Below, piece by piece: positions 38,301 to 50,021 of a stretch of DNA of 64,000 bases. The stretch covers positions 26,204,001 to 26,268,000 of the forward strand of contig JAPTOF010000003.1 in NCBI GenBank assembly GCA_028554755.1, read 5' to 3'. The stretch comes from Cordia subcordata (taxonomy: Eukaryota; Streptophyta; Magnoliopsida; Boraginales; Cordiaceae). Each line of letters opens with the position of its first letter. Positions within the stretch are counted from its first letter, which is position 1. Below the pieces are notes generated by a model. The model saw only the letters and a program-made list of their open reading frames with translations. It made no database searches and was not told the origin of the DNA. Made by a program: the position numbers and the translations under genes.

Positions 38301-39827
38301 AGCTAGCCATCATCCAACTTACCAAGCATTTCAAGATTAGAAAAGGTACAACTTAAAAGACCAAGCAGTCAAAAGGCATTGAACCCAAAAAAAAAAAAAA
38401 AACCCAAGCAATGTGGTGTTGGGTCATCATGGTACAGGTTTTGGGTTTGCAGATGATCTTGGAGAAGATGATATACATATGATGAATAAAAAAAACACAA
38501 GGGGTGTATGCGTATTGAAGGGCAAAAACGAAGCCCAATCTTATTTTTTGGCGCATGTTGGATGCTTGCTACCAAAATGGATGGAAATCATAATAGAGGG
38601 ACCAAACATGCAACTTTTGGAAAAACACAAGAGGCCTCAATTGTAGTTTCATGAATTCAAGGATTAGCTGTGTAATTAGGCCTAAATACAGGGGGCCTAT
38701 AAGCAAAAAACCCTTATGGCAAACACTCAAAAGAACAAGAATAAACTAGTGATAGCATCAAACATCAAAGCTCATCTGAGACAAGAAATCATTCTTGAAG
38801 CTGACAAACAATAAGGCAAGGAGATTATTATGGCTTACTTTTGAGGGCTAGAAACTCTATATTTATGAACAGGAAGCGCATTAATCTCTTCATCGGTCAT
38901 TGAAGGAGCTGTGGGGACATTATCAGCATCAAGCGCCCTCAAAGTTTCATAATCTGCATTCAGCAACAAATATTCAGTTCCTTTTACAGAATATACGTCA
39001 AAAATTTACAACCTAGTGAAACTGAAAATAAACAGACAAGCCCAAACCCCCAGTTAACTCAAGTTGATCTCAGCTAGCACTAAACAAGAATTTACCACAC
39101 ACTCATACCTAAGTCATCAAACTCCCGATCAAGAAGTGCAAGCTGGAGTCTGAGACCTTGCAGACGTCCTCTCGTTGCAAGAGCTATGGATGGTGGCATA
39201 TGCAACCGTAATTCAGTATGACTGAGAAGACCACTAGCTGCCACAGCATGAGCTTGTGCCTGAGCTTGAAGTTGTTGACAAGTGGCATACATCCTCAGGC
39301 TTGTTGCCATCAGAAAGACCCCAAGCACCAACCAGAGCTGCAAAAAAAAATTCCAAATAGGACAAGGTGCAGTTCTACATAACAAACTTATGTTGAAAAT
39401 TGCAAGATTGGAAAATATTATTCCTTATCATAATCAGAGAAGAAAACACCAACCAGAAAATTAGTTGACATTTGCTGTGAGTTCAGAATCATGAACAACA
39501 ACAGAACTGTCATCGTGAATAAAGTTATTACGAATAGCAACTTATAGTTGAAATGATTGAGAAAATTGACCTATAAACATAAGAAAAGCAGAAGTACCTG
39601 TGACAAGAAAAGCAAGTGAGTTGGTATTTACTGGTTGGGCTGCATGAATGCGCTGAAGAATCAGAGGTAAGAATGTTAATAGGAGAATAAGTTATCGTTA
39701 TGAATGTGCAACACTATAACTCATATTCTTGGAATACTAGTAAAATTACCACTGCACGTTGTTCGGGGATAAATCCAGGGAACCCAGCTTCCGTGTCTCC
39801 CCTGGTGCCACGGAAAACAAAACTCAT
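35351..39827 (-). CDS. SDIR1 RING-H2 E3 ubiquitin ligase, 274 aa, eight coding exons
   Basis: Exons in order (minus strand): 39827-39750, 39652-39598, 39506-39454, 39337-39109, 38953-38839, 37046-37001, 36160-36035, 35473-35351 (stop TAG). All junctions are GT...AG and frames join to 274 codons plus stop, against 273 residues in Arabidopsis SDIR1. The protein starts [19 protein letters not shown]. It has two hydrophobic segments (about 38-56 and 63-78), a conserved [20 protein letters not shown] block, and a C-terminal RING-H2: C213, C216, C231, H233, H236, C239, C250, C253. It ends ADASYMV. SDIR1 is an ER/endomembrane ubiquitin ligase that promotes ABA and stress responses, acting on SDIRIP1 in Arabidopsis. 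All eight zinc ligands are present and I see no frame break. Intron 5 (37047-38838) holds a 0.9-kb transposon. Assignment is very secure. Exon boundaries were deduced by eye and rest on homology. Confidence 0.95.
37806..38714. mobile_element. TIR transposon in SDIR1 intron 5, about 909 bp
   Basis: The left end AGGGTTTTTTGCTTATTGAC, then CCCCTGTGTTTAAGCCTAAT, is inverted at the right end (ATTAGGCCTAAATACAGGGG, then TATAAGCAAAAAACCCT). The TIR extends about 75 bp. Near-identical 8-bp repeats TATAGCAA (37798-37805) and TATGGCAA (38715-38722) flank it. Long TIRs suggest Mutator, while an 8-bp duplication suggests hAT. No transposase is encoded. It lies wholly within the intron, 124 bp from exon 5. 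Confidence 0.8.
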
Positions 39828-41242
39828 CCTTGCAAGATTAAGGACAGTGATCTAACCAGTTCCCTTTCTTTTCCGCCTTTCTTTTGAAAAAGAATTACGA
39901 AGTTGCTTCTTCAGCCCAAACCGAGGAATGCCTTTGATATTATGCAAAACAGACAATGGCTTGTTAGCAGTAACTGACACCCAAATAAATCAATCCTTTA
40001 CAAAAGTTTCACCACCTGCAAACCTCAATTAGAAGTAAGTTACAACCATTTCACCATGAAGAAAGCAATCTACCATGAGTTCACGCAAAAAGACAGTCAC
40101 CTACATGCATTTGTTAAAGACAGGACAGTAATCCTCTAAAGAGCGACAAGGTGCCGTCTTGTCTAAAATTTTATCTAGTCATATAAACTATAACTTCTAA
40201 ACCCGTAAGTTTAATTTCATTATCAAGGAAGTTTTCGTATTTATATCAAATACTTAGAAGGAACCTGGTAAGCAACAACGATTGCCCCAACCGTGAGAAA
40301 CTAAGGAACTTGGAGACTATTTGCCTTAGCAAAGAAATCTAATCATAAGGCATTAACATTTATAATTACTTCATCACTGCCAATCTTCATTGATTAGCTA
40401 TATTTTACAAACGGCAATAGCATGGATCTATTCAAGCAAGGAAAATACATTGACATTTAGAAAAACTACTAATATCATATTTTTAGTGATAAAAAATCTG
40501 GCCTCGTCCCAAATTCAGTTGTCCAAAATGATGAATTGTACTCAATTCAAATCAACAGGCTTAAGCATATGGAGGATCCTTGCATTTCGTTGGTATCTTG
40601 ATTTCACTTTTACTCTCTTTGCCATGGGATATGCAAGTTGCCATTGCACACCTCGTTCACATTGAGCATTCTGAAATACTACCGGTGGATTTTTTGGCCA
40701 ACAATGCATTGAATAAACATAAACCAATTTAGAACAAGATGTCCAACTGTTGGCAATTAACAAATTACAATGAAGCCAAAAAAAAAGATTAAAACAAAAT
40801 AAAATAAAATTCCAGTTTCTTCTTCCTACTCCCCCCTCCTTTTTCTCTTGCGGACATTATTCATTTCTAATTACTATAACCCATATTTTACCCTAACGCA
40901 GGAGGTACTGTGGGCAACCCAATCGTTATTACACGAACAAAAAGCCTAACACCAAATGAAACACATTACGTTTCTAGCTAAAATAACACACAAATAAGTA
41001 TTCACACAGAAAAACGAGCGTGTAAACGTCAACGTAGATAAACAAATTAAAAGGCTCTATCTAACAAAAACTAATTTTCTGAGCTTAAATCACAACACAT
41101 TATGCGCGTTTCTGCATTATAATACGCGTATACATGTATATACACAATTGAAGAATAAAACCCTAATTGCCAAATGGCATGATCAAATCGAATTGACAAC
41201 GATGTGTAACTGGAGATGAAACAAAATGGATCGATTACTTAC

Positions 41243-41335
41243 GCATATATTAGAGAGGGGACACGAGTTTTGGCGGAAGAAGATGAGAAAACAGAGTCGA
41301 CTCGGACGAGTTCAGCTCCGTTTTCTTTTCTGACA
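41243..41335 (-). other. SDIR1 5' UTR first exon (probable)
   Basis: On the minus strand the sequence TCTAATATATGC is followed by GTAAGTAATC, a strong donor at 41242. It fits a non-coding first exon of SDIR1 joined to an acceptor such as the GTTTGCAG ending at 40016. The leader would then continue from 40015 to the ATG at 39827. A 5' UTR intron of about 1.2 kb is inferred. The transcription start is not defined. Confidence 0.5.
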
Positions 41336-42473
41336 TGAAAATTGGTGTCTTTGGTAGTTGCTATTTGCTGAAACTAAGACGACGTCGTGTTTGTTTAGAT
41401 TGAGCAATTAAAATGCTTAGTCAATTGGGGGTATGGCTTATTGGCCAAAAAAAAATTGTGGATATGACTTCAAAAGTTTTACAAATTAGTCGGAGAATAT
41501 CCGTTTTTGTTTCTGACTTTCTTCTACTTTGGTATATATTCAGAAATTTGTTAAAGTTTCCAATGAGTACTTTTCTTTAGTGGTCAGTCAAAGAATGATT
41601 CTTTTCGAGCAAGATAAATGATTTAGTTTTGTAATTAAAATAGATAATTGTAGTTATTTTTAAAAATAAAAATATTTAATAATTTTATCCTCTGAACTGA
41701 CAATGTTCAAGTCTTACCTTTAGTTCCACCCAAAAAAAAAAAAAAAATTTAAATAAATCTTACTATTATGAAGGAGGTAACTTGTCATTCTTACAAACAT
41801 TTTGGTAGTCAGGGCAGAGTTGTTTGTGTCTTGTTACTTAATTTCTTATTCATTACCAGTTAAATAGAAAATCCAAATTTTGAACTAAACTCTAAAAAAT
41901 TCAGATTAGTTAGGGATGCAAAATTTCTCCATCCTACCTTTACTGCACAGGCGCCTTGAGAAAGGTTGGAACCAACTCTGCTTCGTCTCGTCTCGTCCCA
42001 CTTCACCCTTATATCTTTCATTTTCTTTTATATATTGTTATTTATTCTTATTGTTATTAGTACTATTATGTAAGTGAGGTTCTTTTCGTTCAACTTAAAA
42101 TTTGTCTTATTTCAGTACAAGTGTTTTTATTTTACTTATGTACTAGTGTATTGTTGGACATGTAAAATGTTCGAATTCATCCTATTAGTAATTTTTAAAT
42201 TTATTTTGTAATAAATAGGGGGTTTATCTCAATTTTATTCCCGTTATCTTGCTTGGTGACCATGTTGACATGCGCTTATAGAGGTGGAGTAAGATTTTTT
42301 CCTTTAAAAAAATTAGGAATGGTGTAAAAAGTTTTCTCTGTTACCAATATAAGAACAGGTACGAAATACAAATTTTGTTTACCCGAGTAAGACAGGAATT
42401 AAATAGACTCGGTCTAGATTATGTCTGTTGCTATCCGTAACAACCAACGGTGGCAAAGCAGAACACACTAAAA
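41336..42473. other. SDIR1 upstream region, no other gene
   Basis: This is the likely SDIR1 promoter. No unambiguous TATA box or known cis-element cluster is visible. Homopolymer A run near 41731. Confidence 0.45.
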
Positions 42474-42481
42474 TGAATAAA

Positions 42482-42701
42482 TGGGGTGAGTTGGTAAGTG
42501 GCCAGGTGATTAGGGTGGAGACACCCTGACAACGCGGGATCGAGTCCGTGTGGCGGCGATCTTTCCATTGAAATATTGCGAGTGTTCTTTGGATTTCCAC
42601 GCCGTTGGTCCTCTCGCAGTGTGCCACTCACGCGCATCCTCGATTTACCTCCCGCAGTTAAAGCGCGCTTTAGGTGGGAAAGGGGTTCCCCTTTGGTTAA
42701 C

Positions 42702-42740
<39 letters not shown>
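42482..42740 (+). mobile_element. tRNA-derived SINE, family A, copy 5 (plus strand, 36-nt T tail)
   Basis: It begins TGGGGTGAGTTGGTAAGTGG (A-box-like), then GCGGGATCGAGTCCG (B-box-like) about 40 bp on, followed by the shared body and GGTTAACCCC directly followed by 36 T residues (42705-42740). An 8-bp repeat TGAATAAA flanks it (42474-42481 and 42740-42747, overlapping the last T). Other copies have an A-rich tail after CCCTTTT, so this tail is different. Confidence 0.85.
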
Positions 42741-42741
<1 letters not shown>

Positions 42742-42747
42742 AATAAA

Positions 42748-43803
42748 CGATGTCCACGAGGACCGTGTCAGGCGAGCCCCATTATAGTAGTAAAGCACAA
42801 CTGCAAATGCAATACACAGCAAAAGCCCAAGTTCTTGATAACCATCTGCCAACGTAAGCGAATACTTGACTGGAAAAAAGTGGCAGGCGTTATATTTTCA
42901 CCACGAGACTAATTACGAAAATAGGAAAAACAAAAAAGAGAAAGCAAGGAAAAAAGGAGGTCCCACCTCCGAGAACAAACGCGTGAGGGGTCCGTTTGTA
43001 CGTACTGTAACTCTCTTTTTTCTTCCGAAGGCTAAGTCAGAATTACAAAGAGATTAATTTATTTTAAAAAAAAAACTCCTATCAAATTTTGTCCATAAAA
43101 GCTTCGCAGTCATTAGGGTGGCTCGTCACTATATAATGGGTACCTGGTGGAATTATAACCTCGGAGGGATTGTAGAGAAACAGAGATCATATTGCAGCAG
43201 CAATGGATTTTTTTGATGTGTCACACCTACAGCTGTTTACTTGGAGAATCTAAAACGAGTGGGCAGTACAAATCACATTAAATACTCGGAGAACACGTGG
43301 CATGAAAGCAGCATAAGTTATCTATTTCTCTAATTTTCCTTTTTTAAGGCTACCATTTGCGGAAGGGCCCGGTGGGTCTGTGGTAATGTGACTAGATTGT
43401 CACACGTATTTGTGTGCCACCAAGATTCTGGGGACGAGAAAGAAAGCGACAGTGACAGTTGCTGTGGTCAGACACCTTAACCGGCAAAAATTATGACTCC
43501 ATTTGCCTCTTTCTCATGATGCTACTACTCCTATCACCACCGTCAAAAATGTTGCTCTTTCCATTGCTGCACTTGTTATTCGCCGCCCAAAAAGCTTTAT
43601 TTACCAATGAGCTGCACTTCCCTGTGCTTAAATTTTGTTACAGCCTTTTTTAAACGTAAAGAATCACTACATAATTTTCTCTCTCTCTTTTTGCCCATTT
43701 TCTCTCTTTTTGCCCATTTTCTCTCTTTGCTTTATATTTATATGTAAATGAACATTTTTTAATGTCTCGTATTAACTGAAAATATATATATATATATATA
43801 TAT
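42748..43803. other. Intergenic, no gene recognised
   Basis: No supported gene. A TATA-like CTATATAATGGG near 43130 precedes about 250 bp of moderately GC-rich DNA with a G-box-like AACACGTGGC near 43294, but no ORF or known RNA follows. A (TA)n microsatellite occupies 43781-43803. Confidence 0.4.
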
Positions 43804-43880
43804 GAGACTTATTTGAATTGACTATTATTTTTTCTAAAAGAAAAGTGATTTTTAATAAAAACAAATCAAACCAAACAAGC
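43804..43880. mobile_element. Very short Tourist-like MITE relic
   Basis: It starts GAGACTTATTTGAATTGACT and ends AAATCAAACCAAACAAGC, an 77-bp fold-back whose ends match the 32.4-kb element. It appears to be an internally deleted copy. Confidence 0.5.
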
Positions 43881-44495
43881 TTATAGTGTGACACATACTA
43901 AATGCCCAAGCCACACATTGACCATGAATCCGAAACATTTCTAACTAGTCTAATGGAAAAGCCATCCAAAAACACGGAATGCTAACCTTATTGCGAAGAA
44001 AAGAAACCCTTAATAAGAGAGGCAAGTAATGGCAACATGGTGAATTTTTCTGTTTGTCACAGTGGCAATATGGTGATAGAATAATAACATGTATAAATTA
44101 TTTTGAATTAGTAAATTAGAATCCAAATAGTAAATCTTAAAATTTATTACATGTGCTTTTTACAAATGTAAAGGTCGGAATTTGGACGAAACAATACTGA
44201 TATCTAACTTAATTTCTAATTCTCCAACTTTTGGTTATAAGTTCCAACTTCTACATGTGAAACTTGACAATTGTTCATTTAAGTTACTTCCCCGAATAAA
44301 AATTGAGAGATCAAGTTCGCTAGCTATAGTAAAGAAAGTAAGCCATATAAAATAATTTAAAAAAAGATGTAAGCCATACACATTCACTAGACGCCCTTAA
44401 ACTCTCACGTGTAATACTTTAACTTGTTTCTTCCAGTGGGATTATTGACTTATCATTGGAGACTCCTTTAGCCCTGCCTAACAGCTCTATGTCTG
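43881..44495. other. Intergenic, no gene seen
   Basis: AT-rich spacer with nothing supported. Confidence 0.5.
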
Positions 44496-44507
44496 GCATT
44501 CCTTTTT

Positions 44508-44776
44508 TTTTTTAAAAAGGGTTAACCAAAGGAGAACCCCTTTCCCACCTGGCCAGAGGTCCCTTAACTAGGCGGGAGGTAAATCGAGGGATGTGCATGA
44601 GTGGCAGCCCGACCAGGGAGAGGACCAACGGGCGTGAAAATCCAGCAACAGCCCCCGCAATATTTCAGCGGAGTACTGCCGCCACACGGACTCGATCCCG
44701 CGTTGTCAAGGTGTCTCCACCCTAATCACCTGGCCACTTACCAACTCACCTATGCCCCTGGGGTTAAATTAATCCC
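44508..44776 (-). mobile_element. tRNA-derived SINE, family A, copy 6 (full length)
   Basis: Nearly identical to the 12.5-kb copy over about 245 bp, differing at a handful of sites (for example GTCCCTTAACTAGG versus GCCCCTTAACCAGG). It has the same A-box-like and B-box-like motifs on the minus strand. The target duplication is GCATTCCTTTTT (44496-44507 and 44777-44788). About 13 bp (TTAAATTAATCCC) beyond the usual 5' GGGG end lie inside the duplication. Confidence 0.88.
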
Positions 44777-44983
44777 GCATTCCTTTTTACAGGTGAAGGT
44801 GAATATAGGTTGATTAAATTAATCCAAACTAATTAATATTCGGGTTGATTTGATTATTTCATATAGTTAAAAATTAATTAGTTAGTTTCAAATGAAAATT
44901 ATTTAATTTGGATTGGTTTGAAATAGGTTTACAGTCCAAATCAAATTATATTCATCCCTAATTTTATATTATATTATATTCTA

Positions 44984-45002
44984 TTATATATATATATATA
45001 TG
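44984..45002. repeat. (TA)n microsatellite
   Basis: A short TA run followed by TGTATATATTATATG. Confidence 0.7.
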
Positions 45003-45070
45003 TATATATTATATGTAGGAACTATGTGCACCTATAACTATATGTGTATATTAGTTAAAATTGTAATAAA

Positions 45071-45373
45071 TTTGAAAATATATAAAATAGAAAAGAGTGT
45101 GTGTTAAAAACAATTAAAACCACCACCAACTATGGCTTTAAAAGAGAAAGGCTCGTAAAAGATTACATTATGAATTATTGATATCTTATGAATATAATAG
45201 GGGAGTCTATATATAGGTCCCATAGCTTGGTGACTAAGACTAAGAAATTGCACTAATAAAATAATTAATATATTTAAAAAACTAACGCAATAAGGAAAAA
45301 AACTTCATTACGGCCTAATCTAATACCATAAAATAAGAAATAACATTAATAACCAAAAATATTTTTCAACAGT
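45071..45373. repeat. Left terminal-type repeat of a probable non-autonomous LTR element
   Basis: This roughly 300-bp stretch is repeated in direct orientation downstream in two pieces. Its first part (AAAATATATAAAATAGAAAA ... ATGAATATAATAGG) matches 45829-45960. Its second part (CATAGCTTGGTGACTAAGAC ... AACATTAATAACCAAAA) matches 47034-47276. It contains TATATATAGG. The intervening region encodes nothing. Confidence 0.55.
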
Positions 45374-45580
45374 CCCCTTCAAACTCAAATGGTTTAATAG
45401 AGGCCAACTTGAGTTTGATAACCAAACTGTCGAGTAGTCTAGGTAACATTGAACAAAGGAATCATTAAATGAGTTCTTATACGTCAAAACTCGAACTAAA
45501 ATAACGAAGAAACTTAGAACAAAAACCTGAAAACTTGGAAAGCAAACCGAGCTTGATAAAGATGCAGCTATTGTGATGAG

Positions 45581-45760
45581 ACAACTTGGTCACATAAACA
45601 ATAGCAAGGTGTGACCACATAGTGACAACAGTAAATGATAGTAAGGTGTGACAACATAGTCACCAATTAACAACAGTAAAAGTAAGAGGTGTAACAACAT
45701 GGTCACTAATAAATCCTAATAAGGTGTGACAACGTGGTCATGATAAATGATAATGGGTCA
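45581..45760. repeat. Imperfect minisatellite, about four units of 45-55 bp
   Basis: Variants of GGTGTGACAACATAGTCAC recur four times, separated by AACAGTAAATGATAGTAA-type spacers. It lies between the direct repeats described at 45.1 and 45.8 kb. Confidence 0.7.
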
Positions 45761-45828
45761 ATAAGCAACAATAGAATAGCATGCGGTTCAACGAAGACAA
45801 ATGCAGCCCAACTCTGAGATGATGTGGA

Positions 45829-45960
45829 AAATATATAAAGTAGAAGAGCAAGTTTCTTGAAGACCATTGAAGCCACCACCAACGATTACTCTAGAAAAGA
45901 AAGGCCCCTACTACATTATGAGTTTTTTATATCTAATGAATATAATAGGAGAACCTATTT
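45829..45960. repeat. Right repeat, first piece
   Basis: Matches the first half of the 45.07-45.37 kb repeat in direct orientation (AAAATATATAAAGTAGAAGA, GCCACCACCAAC, ATGAATATAATAGGAGA). The second half of the repeat is found 1.07 kb further on. Confidence 0.55.
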
Positions 45961-46137
45961 GTGTTAGTTTTTAATGGTTTTGACATAAGGTCAAGACTAC
46001 TTTGACCCAAAATTGGGTCGAATCTTGGTATGGTTGCATTCCTCTTTCTAAGCAAATGAGTATGGTATATCAATACAAATAGACTTCTGATGAATGAGAA
46101 ATTAGCAATTAAAATTGAGTTTGTGACCACCTTTTGT

Positions 46138-46330
46138 TGTTGATATTTCCTATAGGCATCGTTCTCACATAGGAAAACTAGAGAATTTTCTCCAGTTTAT
46201 ATATAGAAGCCTTCGTGGGTGGTGTCAACAAAGTGACTTAGAGGTAAGGCTCGACATGTTGGGTTTGGTATAAAAACCACTGGCATGCCCGCCCGCCTAA
46301 TTGGGCCTGGACTTGGGGCCCATGAAGGGG
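46138..46330 (+). promoter_or_regulatory. USE-like plus TATA module, probably an LTR or snRNA-type promoter relic
   Basis: TTCTCACATAG (46162-46172) matches 8 of 11 positions of the plant snRNA upstream element RTCCCACATCG, and TTTATATATA (46196-46205) lies 23 bp downstream, the spacing of pol III snRNA promoters. No U6, U3 or other known RNA sequence follows. The TGTTGATATT start at 46138 also fits a solo LTR. Confidence 0.3.
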
Positions 46331-46338
46331 GTGGGTCT

Positions 46339-47025
46339 GGCTGTGCACTAGGCTATTAATATTATACAATTTAATTTCAATTCAGTTGCCAAGCTATTAA
46401 TACTATACAATTTAATTCCATTCGGTTTCTGCAATTTAATTCCATGTATGGTTTGTGCACCAGGCTATTAATATTATATAATCTAATTTTGATTCAGTTG
46501 CCAAGCTATTAATATTATACAATTTAATTCCATTCAATTTTTGCAATTTAATTCTATTTAGTTTCAGTACTTATTAAACTCGTACCATTCAGTTTCAGTA
46601 CTTGTTAAACTCGTAAAGTTACAAAATACAATTTAATTTCCATTTCCATTCAAATCAGCACTTCTTAAACTTGTAATATTATAAAATACAATTTAATTTT
46701 CATTTCTATTTAATTTTCCGATTCAGTTGCCAAGCTATTAATAATATTATACAATTTAATTCCATTCAGTTTCTGCAATTTAATTCCAAGCCTGACTGTG
46801 CACTAGGGTATTAGTATATACAATTTAATTTTGATTCAGTTGCCAAGCTATTAATATTATACAATTTAATTCCATTCGATTTCTGCAATTTAATTTCATT
46901 CAGTACTTGTTAAACTCGTACTATTCAGTTTCAATACTTGTTAAACTTGTAAAATTACAAAATACAATTTAACTTTCATTTCCGTTCAATTTTTGCAATT
47001 CTAGTACTTGTTAAACTCATAAAAA
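46339..47025. repeat. Complex tandem repeat of CTATTAATATTATACAATTTAATT type
   Basis: Interleaved copies of three short motifs, GCTATTAATATTATACAATT, TTTAATTCCATTCAGTTTCT and CAGTACTTGTTAAACTCGTA, occur about five times each in irregular order. The stretch is non-coding and lies between the two pieces of the split right repeat. Confidence 0.8.
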
Positions 47026-47033
47026 CTTTTTAA

Positions 47034-47276
47034 GTATCATAACTTGGTAACCAAGACTCAAAAACTAAACTAAAAACCTACACTAATAAGGTAATTGATA
47101 TATTAAAAAAAAATTAGCACACAAAGGAAATAAGCTTGAATTTTTGTCTAATTTAGTACCATAAAATAAGGAATAACATTAATAACCAAAATGTAAGGAA
47201 ATAAACTTGATTTTTTGCCTAATCTAATACCATAAAATAAGGAACAACATTAATAACCAAAATATTCTTAACAATA
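47034..47276. repeat. Right repeat, second piece
   Basis: Matches the second half of the 45.07-45.37 kb repeat (CATAACTTGGTAACCAAGAC ... AATACCATAAAATAAGGAAC). It has its own internal duplication of about 65 bp, seen in two copies of ACCATAAAATAAGGAA near 47160 and 47230. Confidence 0.55.
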
Positions 47277-48508
47277 TCAATGATAAAGCAAAATTAATCG
47301 ATTGGTTAGTATTTTTTCTTGAAATTATTGGATAATTTTTTTATTTTCTTTGCTTTTCTGATAAAATTTAAAATTCTTTTTTATAAAAATTGAAACCAAA
47401 CTAAACCAAACCAAATTTAGAAATGTTGGTTTGGTTTGGGTTATTTTATTACTAGAAATCCATTAGTTAATTTTTAATGAAAACTAATTAATTTAATTTT
47501 ATTTAAAATAAATTTAAAAATCAAACGAAACCAAATTAAACTATGTCAACCCTTATTTGTCCAACAAACGCGCGAATATCTATGGGAACTTGGGAAGATT
47601 CAAGAATATTATACTCAAATGGGAAGATTCAACAATACATACAGCTGAAAACTATTTAGTGTCTCTTTCATTTCTATCCACTTTTCAATCTTCTTAATTT
47701 AATAATGACACCCTAAACTTTTTCTACCTACTTGCAAGCTATTTGCAAGAGATGAAAAGGTAAGAACTGACGACCAGTGTCAAGTCAAACAATGAAAATT
47801 GAAAGTTCACAGAAACGAACAGAAAATGCAAGCTGGCATGTTATGTCGCTCATAAAACAACACTTTAGATTTTCATTACCAAACTTGTCATGCATTATCC
47901 CAAACAAATTGCGTCCTCATTACTGAGCTCGAAATCTCAAAACTTGGAGCAACTTTAAACATCCAAAAAAATAAAAAGAAAACAATTCTTCAGTACTACA
48001 TGATGCTATCTTGACTCCAGCTGACCACTATTTTTCTTTTGCAAACTAGTTGACAGACAGTACATTATCTTTTTCCCTTGCCCTATACAAGTCAATTTTT
48101 TTTTCATAAAATTTGAATTCAAAACATCACTCTAAAATTTAAATTTAAAATTTCACTCTTGAGGGCAATGAATCACTTGAGCTAATGATAATTATTAAAT
48201 AATAATGCGTGACAGTTTAAGTATTTTATAGCAAATTCGTTACAAAAAAAAAATAAAAGATTTCACGATACTCCATTTCACCCGAGTTTTCTTTATTTAC
48301 AAAATCAGTAGGGTCTGATCAATGAGCAACCTCTAACATCAAGAAGAGGTAACCTTGGGTAGACAAAGCGGTAACAAAAATCATCCTTGTAATTATACCA
48401 TGTAGGCCTTCTTAAGTTTAATACAACATCAAACCTTAGAAGCCTAATGAACATGATCTAGAAAAATAAAAAATCCCAAGTGAAGAAAAGGAGAAAAGAA
48501 GAAGAAAG
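47277..48508. other. Intergenic plus probable protease 3' UTR
   Basis: No gene. Decayed SINE-like sequence is possible near 48090-48190 (CACTTGAGCTAATG). The minus-strand protease 3' UTR lies just below 48508, with AATAAAG-type sequence (CTTTATT on the plus strand) near 48290. Confidence 0.45.
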
Positions 48509-49801
48509 CTAGTGGCCCAGCCCTAATCTTTGAGTTGCCAAATCACACCTAAACTCAGCTAATCCAACTCTAGATTTTGCAAGATCAAACTCCATCCACA
48601 GGTTCTGCTGATGATGGTGCCCAATGACAAATGCCTCAATGCCCAGCAAATCTGAGTTCCCAAAAGTGAAACAATATATAGCATCACCTCCTCTTGTTTC
48701 ACCAGGCACTTTGTACAGTAGTTTTTCTCCTGTTACACTCATCTCAACCCCTTGAAACATCAAGTTTATACTTGGCAATGGTGGCAAAATTTTCCTGCTT
48801 TGCTCCACTCTGTAGCACAAATCCATTGCCCCTTGGAAAACGTAATTTGGATCATCCAATGGCCTTAACACTCCTCTTGTTTGCTTCAAGAACTCGTTTT
48901 TCAAAGAATTATAAACCGGGCCAAGTAGGAAGGTGAATTGGGTGCCCGAGTCAACCATGGTTTGACCCGCCCCGGTGTGGTCCGGTACGAACACGGATTT
49001 CGGTAAGGGTAAGACCGTACCCGATACTTTTATACCTTCTAGTTGAACCGTGTACGCTATCCGGTCGAAATATGGTAATGGGGTTGACATCTTAACCAAG
49101 GGGGTGTAGTTTAAAGGTCTAAGCCAAGGCAGATTGGCCTCCCCGAAGAGCAACACGCCCGAAGAATCCCGACCCGAGATGCAATACGAGAACTTCCCGT
49201 AACCCATTTGGGAAACAAAAGATAAGGAGCCCCGGTTCATGCCGATCAACCCGGTAGTCTTCGCGTCTTCTGGGTTCGAACTGGACCCCGAATCCATGCA
49301 ACCGAATATCGTCCGGGGCATGGCACCCGATTTGTCAACCCGGAAAGTGTCGGCCGCCAAATTGCCTTCAACCGAGGAAGCATCAGCGTAGGATAAAACA
49401 GCATGGCAGAGTTTTTTCGGGTCGCAAGAAGCGGGTATGGTGAAGTCCCGCGTCCGGGTCTTGCAAATAGGCGAGGAGCATGGAATAGGAGCGTAAGAAG
49501 AAGAAAGCGTTGGGTTGAACGTGGAAGGCATGTTTGGTGTTTTCTTGCAGTGAAGCCATGAGAGTTCACTCCCTGTATCAAGGACCATTGTAACTTGCTG
49601 TGGAGGCGAGCCAACCGTGATTGAAACTGTTAAAGATACGTTATGTTGGAAAGCTACCTTGTTCGGAGGCTTTGGTATCGCACCAGATGCTATTTGCTTT
49701 GCTTCGAGCGGTAGTACTACTGCTTGCTTTGAGCATAAGCATAATAAACCCGACTGCATTACTATTACTGCAAAGAACATGAAAATATGAGGCAAGCCCA
49801 T
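48509..49801 (-). CDS. PCS1-like aspartic protease (A1 family), 430 aa, intronless
   Basis: Plant A1 pepsin-like protease of the nepenthesin/CDR1/PCS1 type. Residues 1-23 form a hydrophobic signal peptide, so it is probably secreted or endomembrane. The first catalytic motif is DTGS (75-78, in MVLDTGSELSWLHC) and the second DSGT (284-287, in MVDSGTQFTF). The flap tyrosine is near 138 (LSYADASSVEGNLA). The Cys-rich nepenthesin insert follows the first motif (PCSSPICKTRTRDF, SCDPKKLCHA). The conserved C-terminal HHHQQNLWMEFDLAKSRVGLA is complete. At 430 residues it is close to Arabidopsis PCS1, which guards against cell death in reproductive tissue, and to At2g39710-like relatives. Absence of introns fits this subfamily. 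The N-terminal block GAIPKPPNKVAFQHNVSLTV is PCS1-clade-like. Both aspartates are present, so it should be active. Which clade member it is remains open. Confidence 0.93.
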   Translation of the reverse strand: MGLPHIFMFFAVIVMQSGLLCLCSKQAVVLPLEAKQIASGAIPKPPNKVAFQHNVSLTVSITVGSPPQQVTMVLDTGSELSWLHCKKTPNMPSTFNPTLSSSYAPIPCSSPICKTRTRDFTIPASCDPKKLCHAVLSYADASSVEGNLAADTFRVDKSGAMPRTIFGCMDSGSSSNPEDAKTTGLIGMNRGSLSFVSQMGYGKFSYCISGRDSSGVLLFGEANLPWLRPLNYTPLVKMSTPLPYFDRIAYTVQLEGIKVSGTVLPLPKSVFVPDHTGAGQTMVDSGTQFTFLLGPVYNSLKNEFLKQTRGVLRPLDDPNYVFQGAMDLCYRVEQSRKILPPLPSINLMFQGVEMSVTGEKLLYKVPGETRGGDAIYCFTFGNSDLLGIEAFVIGHHHQQNLWMEFDLAKSRVGLAEFRCDLATQRLGLGH

Positions 49802-49832
49802 AGCTAAAGACTTTGCCCGCTATGTTTCTCTG

Positions 49833-49870
49833 CGTGTGTACGAGTGTGTGTGTGTGTGTGTGCGCGTGTG
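49833..49870. repeat. (GT)n microsatellite in the protease 5' UTR
   Basis: An imperfect GT run on the + strand, hence (CA)n in the transcript leader, 30-70 bp upstream of the ATG. Length variation here could affect translation, which is inference. Confidence 0.75.
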
Positions 49871-50012
49871 TTTTCGAGTGGTTATGGGGTTTTGAGCAGG
49901 TTTGAAATATCTTGTGAAACCAAGGTATGGGGTAGTGGGTGTATTTGCGTGCGTACGTGCGGTTGGGTATGTTTTTGACGTACAAGGAAAGGTTTGATTG
50001 TCTGTATGAAGG

Positions 50013-50021
50013 TATATATAG
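50013..50021 (-). promoter_or_regulatory. TATA box of the protease gene
   Basis: Minus strand CTATATATA about 215 bp upstream of the ATG, predicting a start near 49985. Confidence 0.5.
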